From Sclerotiophoma versabilis (lineage: Eukaryota > Ascomycota > Dothideomycetes > Pleosporales > Didymellaceae), in the NCBI GenBank assembly GCA_012274445.1, contig JAAROD010000094.1:930001-994000 (forward strand): a stretch of DNA of 64,000 nt. Direction: 5' to 3'. This document shows, piece by piece, positions 34,175-45,988 of the stretch; the first letter of the stretch is position 1; every line of letters begins with the position of its first letter. The notes below the pieces were generated by a model that made no database searches, was not told the DNA's origin, and was given only the letters and a program-made list of their open reading frames with translations. A program made the translations under genes and the position numbers.

Positions 34175-36001
34175 ATGGTCTCAGCGTGGTTTCTTGTAAA
34201 GGTTCTGGTGGCATTCGCGCCCATGACCAGAGTGGTTGCACAGTATGCCACATCTCCAGTACTGCCCGAGCTTCTGGATGCTACGGCAGATGAATTGGTT
34301 GCTGGGCTCGATGCTGGTGACTTCACAAGTCTTGACTTGGTTCAGGTGAGTTGTCACCGCAGAACCGACACAAGCCTGAAAACATCATATTGACACGAGA
34401 CAGGCCTATGTAGGTCGCATCCTTGAAGTCAACACGACCTTGCATATGGTTACCGAAATCAATCCAGACGTCTGGACAATCGCGAAAGAGCTGGACGAGG
34501 AGCGCTCGTGTGGGAAGATCCGTGGGTAGGTGAACATCTATCACACCTTTTGGTGCAGCACTGAACTTCGCTCAGTCCTCTTCACGGTCTCCCGATCCTC
34601 ATCAAGAATAACATTGCAACTGCCGACGAGATGAACAACACTGCCGGTTCATTCTCACTTCTCGGAGCCAAGGTTCCTCGCGATGCCACTGTTGCTGCGA
34701 AACTCCGCGCTGCAGGTGCAATCTTGCTCGGCAAGACAAATCTCTCGCAATGGGCCAACTACCGATCTTCAAACTCGTCCAATGGCTGGTCTGCTTACGG
34801 TGGTCAGACGTATGGTGCTTACTATCCTGGTCAAGATCCCAGTGGCAGCAGCAGTGGTAGTGGTGTTTCGGCTAGTTTGGGTTTGGCCTTCGGCACTCTA
34901 GGCACTGAGACTGATGGCAGCATCGTGTCACCGAGTCAGCTGAACAACGTCGTCGGCATCAAGCCTACTGTAAGCCTCGTTTCCATATGAGAGAAAGACG
35001 CAAAGCTAACAATAATCCAGGTTGGCCTGACTAGTAGAGCTCTTGTCATTCCGATTTCAGAGCACCAGGACACCGTTGGACCGATGGCTCGCACTGTGAA
35101 GGATGCCGCTTACATTCTGCAAGTAATTGCTGGACCGGACCCGTATGACAATTACACCTCTGCCATTCCTTGGGCCTTAAACTCTACCAATGCTACCAAG
35201 CCGGATTATGTCGCAGCCTGCAAGCTCGATGCGCTTGCTGGTAAGCGTATCGGCATCCCTCGCAATGCTATCGGAACGCGCAACATTGTCTCTGCGCCCA
35301 TTCTTGATGCCTTTGACTCCGCTATTGCGATTCTTGAGGAAGCCGGTGCCATCATTATAGACAACACGAACTACACCGCCTACGCTCGATATCTTAATTC
35401 CACTGCAGAGGACATTGTGCTCTCTGGCGACTTCGGGCCCAACCTCGCTGCCTACCTTGCACAGCTGACGTACAACCCCAACGACGTCAATAATCTCGAG
35501 GAAGTACGAAACTTCACGCAAACCTTTCCTGCTGAAGAATACCCTAGTCGCGATACCGCTGTCTTCGATTCCGCTCTTGCCCTAAATTTCACAAACACCG
35601 ATTCACAATTCTGGGCTGCGTATCAGGAAGATTTGTACCTTGGCGGACCTGGTGGTATTCTCGGAGCACTGGATACGTATAACTTGGATGCTCTCGTCTT
35701 GCCTACACGAACAGCATCTAGTATTAGCGCCATCATCGGCGCACCCATCGTCACTGTTCCCCTAGGCGCATACCCGTCGAACACAACTGTCATCCCCAAT
35801 GCACGCGGCAACCTCAATGCTACTGCACCGAACATTCCATTCGGTATTGCTTTTGCTGGCAAGCACTGGAGTGAGGAGAGCCTGATTGGATTTGCGTATG
35901 CCTATGAGCAGCGCAGCAACGTAAGGACCAAGGTCAAGCCATACATTCAGCCGACTATCGAGCTTGCCGATATTATTGGAAACAAGACTAGCAAGCTATA
36001 A
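34175..36001 (+). CDS. Secreted amidase-signature hydrolase, 555 aa
   Basis: Amidase-signature enzymes hydrolyse C-N amide bonds through a Ser-cisSer-Lys triad. Exons are 34175-34345, 34404-34525, 34576-34969 and 35021-36001; all junctions keep frame. A hydrophobic leader (about residues 1-22) looks like a signal peptide. Lys108 lies in LPILIKNNI. The Ser/Gly loop GSSSGSG (about 188-194) should hold the cis-Ser, and TDGS (Ser213) the nucleophile. The last is TGGS in most members. The first and last exons are rich in N-x-S/T sites, which agrees with secretion. The substrate is unknown; related fungal genes are often annotated as amidase or glutamyl-tRNA amidotransferase A-like, and the latter role is unlikely for a secreted protein. 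Confidence 0.9.
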
Positions 36002-37094
36002 AGAAGAAGAAACACCGGATGGTTCAGATACCATATGTAACATTGATGGCTTGATTGGTTGTGAGTCATGCCAATCCAGACGGACGAAGTGTAACGTATG
36101 AGGCCGCCTACAGTAAAGTATGACTCATATTATGCCTCAACACAATATATCCTTCTGAAACAACAAGACATATGACTAGCGTAAGGCTCTTGAAGTGAGA
36201 AGGCCTACTGATGGAAACGGTTAGTGTCGGGTCTACCCTGGTTTCCGTCAACCTTGTCACGCACCACGTCAACTACTATAGTACTTCCAGCAGCAGCATC
36301 CTCTTTTTCTCTTCTCCCGGTCAAGATTACGAGAACAGTTCAATGCAATCTCGCCAAACAAGATGCTGGGTGCGCATCAGGTGGAGCGTCGTGCGTAGCG
36401 CAGATGACACCCTGATGGACCAGACATCTAGGTAGACGAACGTCTTGACACAAGCGACAACCCAACCGCATCACCTGTTTCTTCCACCATGTTCTCTACG
36501 CTGGTGACTTGGTTTCTTATTGGCCGGGTTCGAGTGTATACGCATCCTCAAACGTCTGCCTGAGGCACCAGGCAGACGCGTACTGTGCCTCGTCAACAAT
36601 ACGCATCAGCACTACTGTATCGGGAGATTCGCGACTAACACGCGGAATCATGTGTGTGGCTACGATTGGTTTGGGGCAAGGTGTGGGTGCTGCGCTAATC
36701 ATTTGAGTCATGGCGGTGCATGGTACATTAGTCCTCCATCCATGGTTCGCTTATTTATGGGTCCTTGAGTGTCTCTTGCATTCTGAGCGAGCTTCCAGTA
36801 ACACTCTGAATACTACAAAGCATCCATCGAGGATTGTGATTTCGGGCGCGGTCTTTCGCTACCGAACAAATTGGCGAGTAATTGTCGGTGCCTACTTCCA
36901 GCAAGTGATCTGAACCAAGCGCATCAAATGTGATCTGGAGTGTGACTGGTACCTACAAATATCTCGCCACCCCTCCTGTTATCGACATCGCAACGATCGC
37001 TTCCACAATCCTCGTCCACCAATCCGGCGACTACGACACTTCTTGATATTTACAAGCAGACACTTTTGTCTCATCGTCACCGTCATAACATATC
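36002..37094. other. Intergenic region, nothing supported
   Basis: Only short frames occur between the amidase and the F-box-like gene. The last 150 bp are C/T-rich, as expected for a 5' leader. Confidence 0.6.
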
Positions 37095-38198
37095 ATGATT
37101 ACCTTTATCGACCTTCCTGCGGAGTTACGCAACATCATATACGATGAGCTTCTTGTCACCAACACCCATATTGGCCTGTTGGCTACCTCCAAGCTGGTAC
37201 ATGAGGAGGTAGCATCCTACTTCTACCAGCACAACGCCTTCACCGTCTCCCTTCCTCCGGCGACACACAACCAACAGGGCGCGACGATCCTGCCGCTAAT
37301 GCCTGACAAGTACCTGAGGCATCTCAGGTATCTCACCATTGATATCTGCCTGACTACCTCCAACACCCTTAATTCCACCCTGGATTGCGCACAGCGCCTC
37401 ATGTCCCTCGCCGCCACCGGTGCCACAATCTCTAGCCTGACTCTCAACTTATCCTCAAACACATCCCGGATCCTGGCAACCCGAATCGACGATTACGTCC
37501 TGCACGCTTCACACCCCCTCGTATTCGCGCTGCAGCACATCCTCTCCTGCAACAGCGCGCAATACGTGGTTGTAGAAATGAACGGTGTCTGGTTTGCGCC
37601 CGGCCTCGCTTCCCAACTTCACCGCGAGTTTGACAGGGTGCTGCAGATACGCACGTCTGCGTTCGGGTCTTCGCCCGAGCGGGCACTGCTTGGCCAGTCA
37701 ACGGAGACGTATCTAAGGGGCTTGGGTCTGAACAGTGAGGATATTGACGCCCTGCGTTACTCATCCTCGTCCGTGTCTGAATCGCCCTGTATAACGTCTT
37801 CATTACCGCCCTCATTACCGTCTTCACTACCGTCCCCACTAAGCTCAGCGCTCTCAGAACTGGATCACTTCTCACCCATCGATTTCCTCGAGGATCCTGT
37901 GGACACGCATTGTTCTCCGAAAATCAAAGGTGAAAAATCGGGTTCAATGCTCGCTGGGCATGCAGATGCATTCGACATGGATCTCTTCGACCCCAATGAT
38001 GCAGGAGAAGGAAGCGGGGAAGAATTAAACGAAGAAGACGACGTTGAGGACGCGGATATGGAAAATGTGCATGACTTCGACGCCATTATTGACAATCTAG
38101 AAGATGTAGCGCAGACAAGAGTAAACGAAGCGGATGTTTATTACTTGGCGAATTTTGCGCCGGGAATGTTGGGCAGGCGGAGCGGCGGAGCGGTTTGA
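37095..38198 (+). CDS. F-box-like protein, 367 aa
   Basis: A single exon begins MITFIDLPAELRNIIYDELL, the Leu-Pro-x-Glu-Leu-Arg motif common at the start of F-box and F-box-like domains in Dothideomycetes. F-box proteins usually recruit substrates to SCF ubiquitin ligases; many fungal members are uncharacterised. The middle part is moderately hydrophobic and may form a repeat fold. A Ser/Pro/Leu tandem (SLPPSLPSSLPSPL, about residues 235-250) and a strongly acidic stretch (about 300-345) follow. The C-terminus shows no known domain. It is the leftmost of several F-box-like genes in the next 11 kb. The gene call is firm; the F-box label rests on the N-terminal motif only. Confidence 0.8.
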   Translation: MITFIDLPAELRNIIYDELLVTNTHIGLLATSKLVHEEVASYFYQHNAFTVSLPPATHNQQGATILPLMPDKYLRHLRYLTIDICLTTSNTLNSTLDCAQRLMSLAATGATISSLTLNLSSNTSRILATRIDDYVLHASHPLVFALQHILSCNSAQYVVVEMNGVWFAPGLASQLHREFDRVLQIRTSAFGSSPERALLGQSTETYLRGLGLNSEDIDALRYSSSSVSESPCITSSLPPSLPSSLPSPLSSALSELDHFSPIDFLEDPVDTHCSPKIKGEKSGSMLAGHADAFDMDLFDPNDAGEGSGEELNEEDDVEDADMENVHDFDAIIDNLEDVAQTRVNEADVYYLANFAPGMLGRRSGGAV

Positions 38199-40409
38199 TA
38201 ACATGGATATAGTGCGATTGCAAGGCAGGAGCATTTGAGCGAGAGGGGACGCGACGAGATACCCAGTTTGGATTTGCATCTTGTGATTTTAAGTCGGTAT
38301 GGAGCGAAGTGCACGTATAATAGAGGTTTAATATTAGAAGGGTTTGGTTCCAATGACTGACAGCATGATATGTATGGACTCCCATGGATTCGATACTTCG
38401 TTCGATCGGACCATTATGTCCCGAAACACACAGCTTCTACAGGAGCGGAAACGTCAGCTCTGACGTCCTGGACACTAGTCCTAATAAATACGGCTGAAAG
38501 CCTTCAAGGTTCCCATGGAGCTTCCCGACTTACTTATTTGCTCCCCTCATCTCTAATTCACTACAAGGCATGCATATAAGGCTTTTACTTCATGGCTGGG
38601 TATGTACATGGTCCGATATGTGTTTAGGTATGTAGGGTTATAGCAAGTTTGAAAATACGTCCGTGGTCTACCACTGCACCGAGTAGCTGTGATGGTCAAA
38701 ACCAAAACCCAACACGCACATCACGTTATCCTCCCCACAAACAGCTAAAAATATTCACCGGAGCTTACAGCCGGTCAGCTCACGCGGTGGCAGCTTGTAG
38801 ACCGAGTGCCGAGTCTAGAGGGTTCAAAATGCGCCTTAGTAGCTCCCGGCAGCCACTTGGCAGATCCTTGGCTATACCTACGTCTTCCTTGTTGTAGGTT
38901 GAATTTCTCAGGTATTCTGAGTCGCTGTTGAGAGCGGGTAGACTAGGCGATCAGGAAAAAGGTACACTACATTGCTAAGGGATTTTCTTGTTAAGTTTCC
39001 ACAAGGAGTGAAATATTGTGTCTTTTTTCCATCAATGCTCATAAAGTATATTTAGTACAATACTTCCTACAAAGGCAATAATCTACTGCTGTTACGAATT
39101 CTAGAAACTTAGGCTAAGACATAGTTCACTTTGCTGTAAACCTGCTGTCTCTACTCAGGTGGGCTGACATGTCTCCGAGGGGTCTAGTTCAAGGGACAGT
39201 ACGTATTCTCAGCCACCAAAGCCTACGATCTTACAAACTTGAACTCTGAAAGGAAGGTGCGACCGTGGCATTTTTCTCATGCACGTAGTCTAGACACATG
39301 TCTATCACGCGCCTGCCCTTGTTGGCACAAGGCAAGGGAATTGAGTCAACATGCAAGGGACGCGCGGCCCCAGCTGGTGTTGTGAATGCTCCTAGAGACA
39401 TGTGTCGGCGAACAACGACTCCCTTCATTGGTGTTGCGAATTTGGATACATCACAGAATCGTGCAGCTGCTCTTGGACCGAGTACCGTCGACGTTGTAAT
39501 GCTGGTTCTTTGTAAGTACCATACAAAGCTGTGCCTGGCACGTCTGGCATGAGGCAGGAATAGCCGTTAGTAGCATATCAGGCATGCCAGCTTCAAAATC
39601 CCATCTGCCAAGTGCTGGACGCCATGTCGCGGGGTACGTAGGCCCTCGCAGGATGCAATCCGTTTCAGGGCCTTGACGAGGTGGTAGTCGTTTATGGGTG
39701 GAATTGCAAATTTACGGGTTGGGTAGTGATACGAGACAGTGAGAGGTTGTGGTGGATACTCTGGTAAGAACTCAGGAGGTGCAAAATATCCGGGGAAATT
39801 GCGTCCGATTCTCCTGATTCGCACAAGTTTTCCAACGGCGTCCTTCCCTTTTAGGACCCTTTGCCACTCAGCCCAACAGCCTTGGAGCCGTTTTCTGTGC
39901 CAACACCAGCGCCGTCGACAGACTACACGTTAAAGCCTGCAGGGTCTTTTCGTTTTGATGATTGACAGCACTGACAGTATGCAGCCGCATGAACTGTGCG
40001 CGCGTTCATGCGGTCGCGAACGAATTGAGTTGGCCAGAGCGGGCCCCGTCCGATTTAAGACCCATGTCTTTCTTCACGGGTCCGGGCTCAACGGCTCGTC
40101 TCATTCGCCCTTTTCGCTGGGCCAGGGTACCACCTGAGCTGCTTAATGGAGCTTAACAACGGGTCTCCGGTTGTGCATCGACGGCGCGAAAGGGCTGATG
40201 GCTTCCGCCAAGCGCAATCTCGCCCATGCTCCTTGGCCGCTGTGCTGACGCCGCCTGACGGCTGACGGGTCCCTTTAAAATGTGCTGAGCCCCCGGGCCC
40301 ATTGCGACGCCTGTCTGTCTGCCTCCCCTTGCGCGCCCAGCCATCGCCGCTGCTTCCTCCTGTCGCTCCTTTGCTTTTTCGAAGAGGAACTCGGATACCC
40401 GCCTTCAAT
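38199..40409. other. Intergenic region, no gene supported
   Basis: This 2.2-kb stretch has only short frames on both strands. Its right 300 bp are GC- and C/T-rich and probably form the glycosyltransferase promoter and leader. Confidence 0.55.
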
Positions 40410-41623
40410 ATGATGCTGCCATCAACGGGGGCTCGCAGCCCGATGTTTGCGCTTGCGTGTAGCGCCGGCGCAATCCTAATCTTTATCTTCGGGTTCATGG
40501 CATGGTCAGCGCCGGAGAGATTGCCATTCCAGCACAGCGGAGGGTCAACACATGTTGAAATGTACGTATCCTTACCACTTCAATATCTCACTACCTTTGG
40601 GACGGTTGGCCCCTGATTGTTTTTGCCCGATAAACCTCGCGCGCTAGTGGACAGCTACTGACCAACGCTGACAGGAGTTTCAGCGGCGCGAAAACGCCCA
40701 ACATCAATGAGATCCTACGCATTCTGTACGAGCCGCTCAAAGTGTCGCCGTCCGAGCCCTTCATCCGCGAGCCCAATGGCACGAAGATTGTGCTTCCCGC
40801 GAACCCGCGCTATACAAAGAAGTTGGGCAGCGACATTTTGATTTTGGACCTCGACACGAGACCGCTCAAGTCCACTGAGATGTTCCTGAAGGGTGAATAT
40901 GACTGGCGCAACATCAACCACGTTTCTGGTGGTGTTTTTGCTCATTACGCCTACGCCCAGATCCACGGTTACGACTACAAATTTGTCCACGCAAGCGAAT
41001 TCGAAGACCGCCACGCAACCTGGATCAAGCCATCCGCGCTGGCCAATTTGATCAAGGATTACAAGTTTATTGTTTTCCTCGACGCCGATGCGACTTTCCG
41101 CTTCATGCAACTCCCCATCGAGTGGATGATGAACTACTGGAATGTAGAGCCTCGTCATTCCTTCGTCATGGCGAAGGACCCTTGGGATCCCAAGGAGCCG
41201 CATTACAACTCCGATCGATTCAACCGCACGTATACCAACACCGGCTTTATGATTGTTCAGAACAACGAGCAAGTTATGCCCATCTTGAAGGCATGGCACG
41301 AATGCCCAGACGATGTCCGCTATCCCAACTGCTCGGTGTGGAAGGAGCCCAAGTTCCACGAGCAGTCAGCATTTGGCGAATACATTCGCTACGATTACGA
41401 CGAGTCTATTATGGAGCTCGACTGCGGCCAGGCGAACGGCTTCCCCGGTGTCGAGGTCAGCAACTGCCAGGGCAAATTCATCCGCCACTACTGGTTCGAT
41501 AAGAGCCTTGTCAAACTCGACTACCGCGAGAACATCATGAATGCTATCACCTATCCAATCCAAAAGTTATTTGCGGAAAAGAAAGGCGTAGTCTTCAATC
41601 AGGACGAGAACGTCATACACTAA
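40410..41623 (+). CDS. Type II membrane glycosyltransferase with DxD motif (GT34-like), 366 aa
   Basis: Exons are 40410-40561 and 40675-41623, with a 113-nt intron (GTACGT...GACAG) inside a Met codon. A short cytoplasmic tail is followed by one transmembrane segment (about residues 13-33), a stem, and a luminal catalytic domain. This is the standard Golgi type II layout. VFLDADATF contains the metal- and sugar-nucleotide-binding DxD, and TNTGFMIVQN with HEQSAF fits the nucleotide-diphospho-sugar transferase fold of GMA12/MNN10-like (GT34) enzymes. It probably adds galactose or mannose to secreted or cell-wall glycans; donor and acceptor cannot be read from sequence. A second ATG directly follows the first. 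The family placement is moderate and the enzyme class strong. Confidence 0.85.
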
Positions 41624-43342
41624 GAACGATACTGTCACACGCATAATGATTTACCGAGGAGGTGCAATTTGGATACAAGGTCATAATTTGGTGGTAGATG
41701 GCCGGCATTTTGGAGCATAGCATAGCATTGCATAGTCATGGCGTTTAGTGGCACAACACTGTGTATTCTGGGAAGGGAGGGTGTCTTTTTTGGTCTTTCG
41801 CTTGGTCTTTCGCTTCGACCTAAGTCTGGGTTCTTCGTCGCGTTGATACCCCAATACGATTCTTCAGATGATTCTACATTTTCGACACTTGTGGTACACA
41901 TGAGACCGTTCGAGCCATGTGTTTCTTCGCTCCTGTGCGACACTCGGCGAGGACTCGAGGCAAGGCGTTACTGACACCTGGAACCCCAGCGCAAGGAGCG
42001 CAGTACTCGAGCACTTGGCTACATTGGCACCGCTTGCTAGGCCATTCACCTTCAAGCTCCACGTCGCACAAAGTCGAACCCCCGCAATCCTACGAAGTAC
42101 AAACTTATCCCTCGAATCCTTCCTCAGAATCCAAGCACAGCACAGTGAGCCTCGTCTCGCTAAATTCCAGCGACGATTGGAGAGCAAACTACCTACGCTG
42201 CTACACTCGCCAAGAGCTCACTAGCAACTAGCCGGCTGATATGAGCAGGCAACGGCATCTACCTTCTCACGTGCAGCTGTCGATCGCGATCTACAAGGGA
42301 CTGCCGAAAGCCTCCGTCAGAACCACAAAACAAGAATCAAAGGAACTGCATCGCACCACAAAAATCCACCCCCGATCGCAAACGGATCGTCCAAGATTTT
42401 CAGCGCTGCTCTCCCTCCCGCGCACCGTCTTGTGCCCTGCATGTATACAGGACTAGGGCTGAGCCGATGATGCTATGCCCTGACGGTAGGGCTCGGAAGT
42501 GCCGGATGCGGACTGCCGAACGAGACCGCGCATTGGCCGAAGATGCGCAGAAGCGCGAGCAAAAGAGAGGGTCGGTGGATAGCAAAAGCAAGATAGTGCG
42601 ATGAACGCCTGAAGGGCCTAAAGTTGTGGATCTGAGAAAAGAACTTTGAATCAATGTTGTTGTTGAGCTTATACTGTAGACTCGGATATGCGCGGTTCTT
42701 TGTGTGGGTTGAGTCCACTCCGCCACACCAGAGGCAAGCCAGGCGTCACCTGGAGCGCATTTTGGATATGCGAAAATTGGAGTAGTCCATCAATCCATCC
42801 CGACGGACGGTTGTTGATATCATACGTACACAAATGCTATTTTCACTACACATCCTATAGTGTTCAACCGAGCTCAAAGCATCGGGGGTGTGTCGGAATC
42901 AGCATTTGTTCAATCTTCACCTGCTCATCTTTGGCTTTCGTGCTGACAGTCCAGAAACATATTAGTTCTTCCCGTGTGTATTGTACCAGCTCTGCTTCTG
43001 GCAGTCGCTCAAATTTTCCCCAGCAAACAACCCCCTTCGCAATAAAACCTCTTCTCTCAGTCCGCATCGCGCCCGCAACATGCTTTGGCATGTAATATCT
43101 CCACACCATCACGCATCCCGGCCATCCGTTCACCACCGGACTAACAGGCCGGTGCGATCCGTCCATGAAGAGGAAGGCAGAGCCTTCCCTGGAGATGTTC
43201 TCTTCTAGTGCGTGGTAAGTACTTACTACTCGTAATGAACTGTCGTGGGACCTGCGCAGCGCAGGTGACTGAGACTGGTGAGTTTGGCGGTAGCAACGAC
43301 ATAAGCGGCGACACACGTGGACGGTCCATACACTAATCGGCT
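41624..43342. other. Intergenic region, no gene supported
   Basis: Only short overlapping frames are seen. There is no recognisable domain or repeat. Confidence 0.55.
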
Positions 43343-43831
43343 CTAATTTTCGAGCATCGAGATGAGGACTCTACAGTTATTCAAGGGATTGTGGAGATCT
43401 TGTGCGTGTTCAGCGCTGTGATCGAACTCGTAAGAGGCTCTGACTTTGGATGGCTGAGTGAGTTCCCTGCACTCGTTCAACGTCAACGCGACCTCGGGTA
43501 CATCCCAGCGCAGTTCTTCACCGCTTGAAATGTTGATTTTGAAATCGCACCGGTTGCAATCAATGCAAATCTCGCTGTGTGTCAAGATGGTGAAGAGGTC
43601 GATGACTGAGTTGAATGGCTGCGTGCTCCCAAACGCTTTTCCTTGGTCATCCATCTTAAACAAGTATCTGGTTCCAACTGTCCTACGATCGACATCTTTG
43701 CTATACCAAATAAAGGGAAGAACGCTCCGCTAGACAATTTTCACAAACAGCAGATTGTCGTGGAGCAAGTGGCTCTCATCATCCATTCTACTTTGCAACG
43801 TCATGAGACCGTGCAAGACCCTACTCGTGTT
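43343..43831 (-). pseudogene. Decayed ORF, possibly an F-box-family relic
   Basis: An ATG at 43654 opens a 103-codon frame to a TAG at 43343 with balanced, protein-like composition (MDDQGKAFGSTQPFNSVIDL start, then CNRCDF and EELRWDVPEV). The same frame continues upstream across one TAG (43732-43730) for another 33 protein-like codons to a second TAG. One reading is a gene broken by nonsense mutations; another is a small intact gene of 103 aa. No family is recognised. It is placed with the F-box-like group only because of position and general look. Confidence 0.35.
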
Positions 43832-43990
43832 CTACTGCACTGAGGGGTAGCTCCGTACGAACTAAACCTAGCCATTGAACACATTATATTCTTTCAGGCA
43901 TGCAAGGAGTCCGTTACGTGTGTCAGTGCTGAGTTCTTGATGTAGAGCATGCACAAAGGCTGACAGGCACAGTTTGAGCTGCAAAAGTAA

Positions 43991-43992
<2 letters not shown>

Positions 43993-44039
<47 letters not shown>
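43993..44039 (+). repeat. (GA)n microsatellite
   Basis: An uninterrupted GA repeat of about 23 copies lies about 415 bp upstream of the tandem F-box-like pair. Confidence 0.95.
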
Positions 44040-44042
<3 letters not shown>

Positions 44043-44455
44043 GCCGCTAAGATGTGGAACGAGCTACCATTATTCGAAGACTAAACGGTTAAAGGTGAGA
44101 CGGAGTAATCCGGGCGCTACAAGATCAAAAATAGCCGCAGCAAGAAAAGGCCTAGAATGGCGGGAGCGGAAGACAGGAACGGCATTGAGCATCTTGAAGG
44201 CAGTTGCATATACTGCTGACTTTACGTTCTCAGACTTCAGCCGGAGGTCATGTAATGTGAATGAGTATGGAATATAACCATGCTAGATGACCACCTACGA
44301 AAGTTACTGGTAATCAATCCAAAGTGAAGGTGAATTGTACTTGGCCACGTGGGCGGAAGTAATCGGCGCTCCACTATTAGGTGTATCCTCTACACACTTA
44401 CTCTCACCTCCAACGCCAATTCAATCACCCACCAACCAACTATAGCAGCAGCGAA

Positions 44456-45726
44456 ATGATTACGCCTGGAGTGCCTGACCAGTGCGAGCGGTCTCGCATC
44501 GAGCTTATCCAGTAGTTTATCACTGGTTGGGCAATGGCAATAGCTATCACTGACTGTTCTTTAGAGCACTGAAAGGTCAAGCCACCGCACGCGCAAACGT
44601 CGATAGGATCGAAGAAAAGCTGAAGGTACTGCGCCACGAGCGTATCAAACTTCGCAATGTTGCAGATGCCGCAGATACGAGTATCGATATAGCTGTTGGA
44701 GACCACGCGAGTACAGTCTGCCGTGCGTTCTGCGACAAGGTCTATGCAGCGTTCCCTTGTGAGGTGCGTGACATGATCTACGGATGTTTGTACCAGAAGC
44801 AGTCGATCATTGTTACGAACGAATGCCTCAATCTCGATGTCGCACCTGGGTCGTACTATGCTCCCGTCCACTTGTGGAATCCTCATATGATTGGCCAAGC
44901 TATGCACCAGGAATTCTGCGAGCAATTCTTCCACTCCAACACCTTCGACTTCGGAGATAATTTCGCGAATCTACCTAAATTTAGATTTACAGACCACTGG
45001 AATATCGGGTATGCGCCTGCAGTTTTCTCGACAAATGTTGAGGTCGATATTCGATGCGAGAACTACGATCTCGACAAGAAGGACAACCTCGACGCTGGGA
45101 ACCGGAGCAGCAATCAAGACTGGGGCGGCGGATGGTATGCTGATGTAGGAAGCGTAACTAGATCGCACTCAGAACTGTTGTTGGAGCTAGAGACACTTTT
45201 CGGCTTTGCTGTCGGTACCAAGTTGATCATCAACGTTGTTCCAAACTTCTCGATCTGGGGCTGCAATGCGTTTGAAGAGCAAGAACGGGAATGCAACCGC
45301 TTCCTGCCCATAATTATACCATACCTCCATCGACTTCAAGCTATTGGCTACCGTGTACGGGTCGTTCTGAGAAGTAGCACGTGGGGTGGTTCGAGGCGAG
45401 ATCTCGTTTTGGAAGGAAGCGTCTCTTTTGAGTCATGCAAGAATGGCCTCAGGAAGGTAAGTTCTGTGTCCCAAAGGAACATATGGAGAAGATGCTCATA
45501 ACCTCAGCACAATGCACAGGCCCTCGAGAAGGAGCGAGAGGCAGAACTTGAAGCAGCTGCCGAGATCGACGAAGACGATGAGGAAGACTACAATGAAGAA
45601 GACAACAATGAAGAAGATAACGATGGGGATAACGACAACGATGAGGATAACGACAACGATGAGGATAACGACAACGATGAGGATAACGACAACGATGAGG
45701 ATAACGACAAAGATGAGGATGAATGA
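44456..45726 (+). CDS. F-box-like tandem paralogue A with acidic repeat tail, 384 aa
   Basis: Exons are 44456-44511, 44565-45456 and 45520-45726. Exon 1 is short and ends inside a Gln codon. Residues about 19-60 are Ala/Glu/Lys/Arg-rich and likely coiled coil. An F-box-like start, AAFPCEVRDMIYGCLYQ, follows near residue 90. A globular region with LLLELETLFGFAVGTKLIIN and alternating hydrophobic segments comes next. The last exon encodes a helical Glu/Ala run and then a tail of almost only Asp, Asn and Glu, written by five 18-bp DNA repeats. The next gene has the same layout and related sequence, so the two are tandem duplicates. Function is unknown; a nuclear or chaperone-like role for the acidic tail is speculation. 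Confidence 0.8.
45628..45717 (+). repeat. Five 18-bp tandem repeats in coding sequence (acidic tail)
   Basis: Five head-to-tail copies of an 18-bp unit encode Asp-Asn-Asp-Asn-Asp-Glu. Four are identical and the fifth carries one C-to-A change (Asn to Lys). The unit length is a multiple of three, so copy-number changes would keep the reading frame. Confidence 0.95.
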
Positions 45727-45988
45727 TTCTCCAGCCCTAGTCCAAATTGATATTTCTTGCTGAGCTCAGTTTAACGGATCTGCGCTTCGACTGCGCGCAA
45801 TGGCTGAAGGCAAGGCTCTTGTCGTTGATTGGCTAAGTAGACCGGTCTATGCCGCTCTAGGGCTAGTTAGTCTGAAACGCCAGTGTGAGCACCTAAGTAA
45901 GCTACGAGCAGTACCCAGATGGATCGTCAAGAATGAGCGTGCACATGAATATAATTCCGATCCTTAGATTCTCTCCACACTCTTCAAA

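Noticed and set aside
36528..36560. Possible tRNA B-box (GGGTTCGAGT)
   Set aside because: No matching A-box or cloverleaf stems could be drawn around it.
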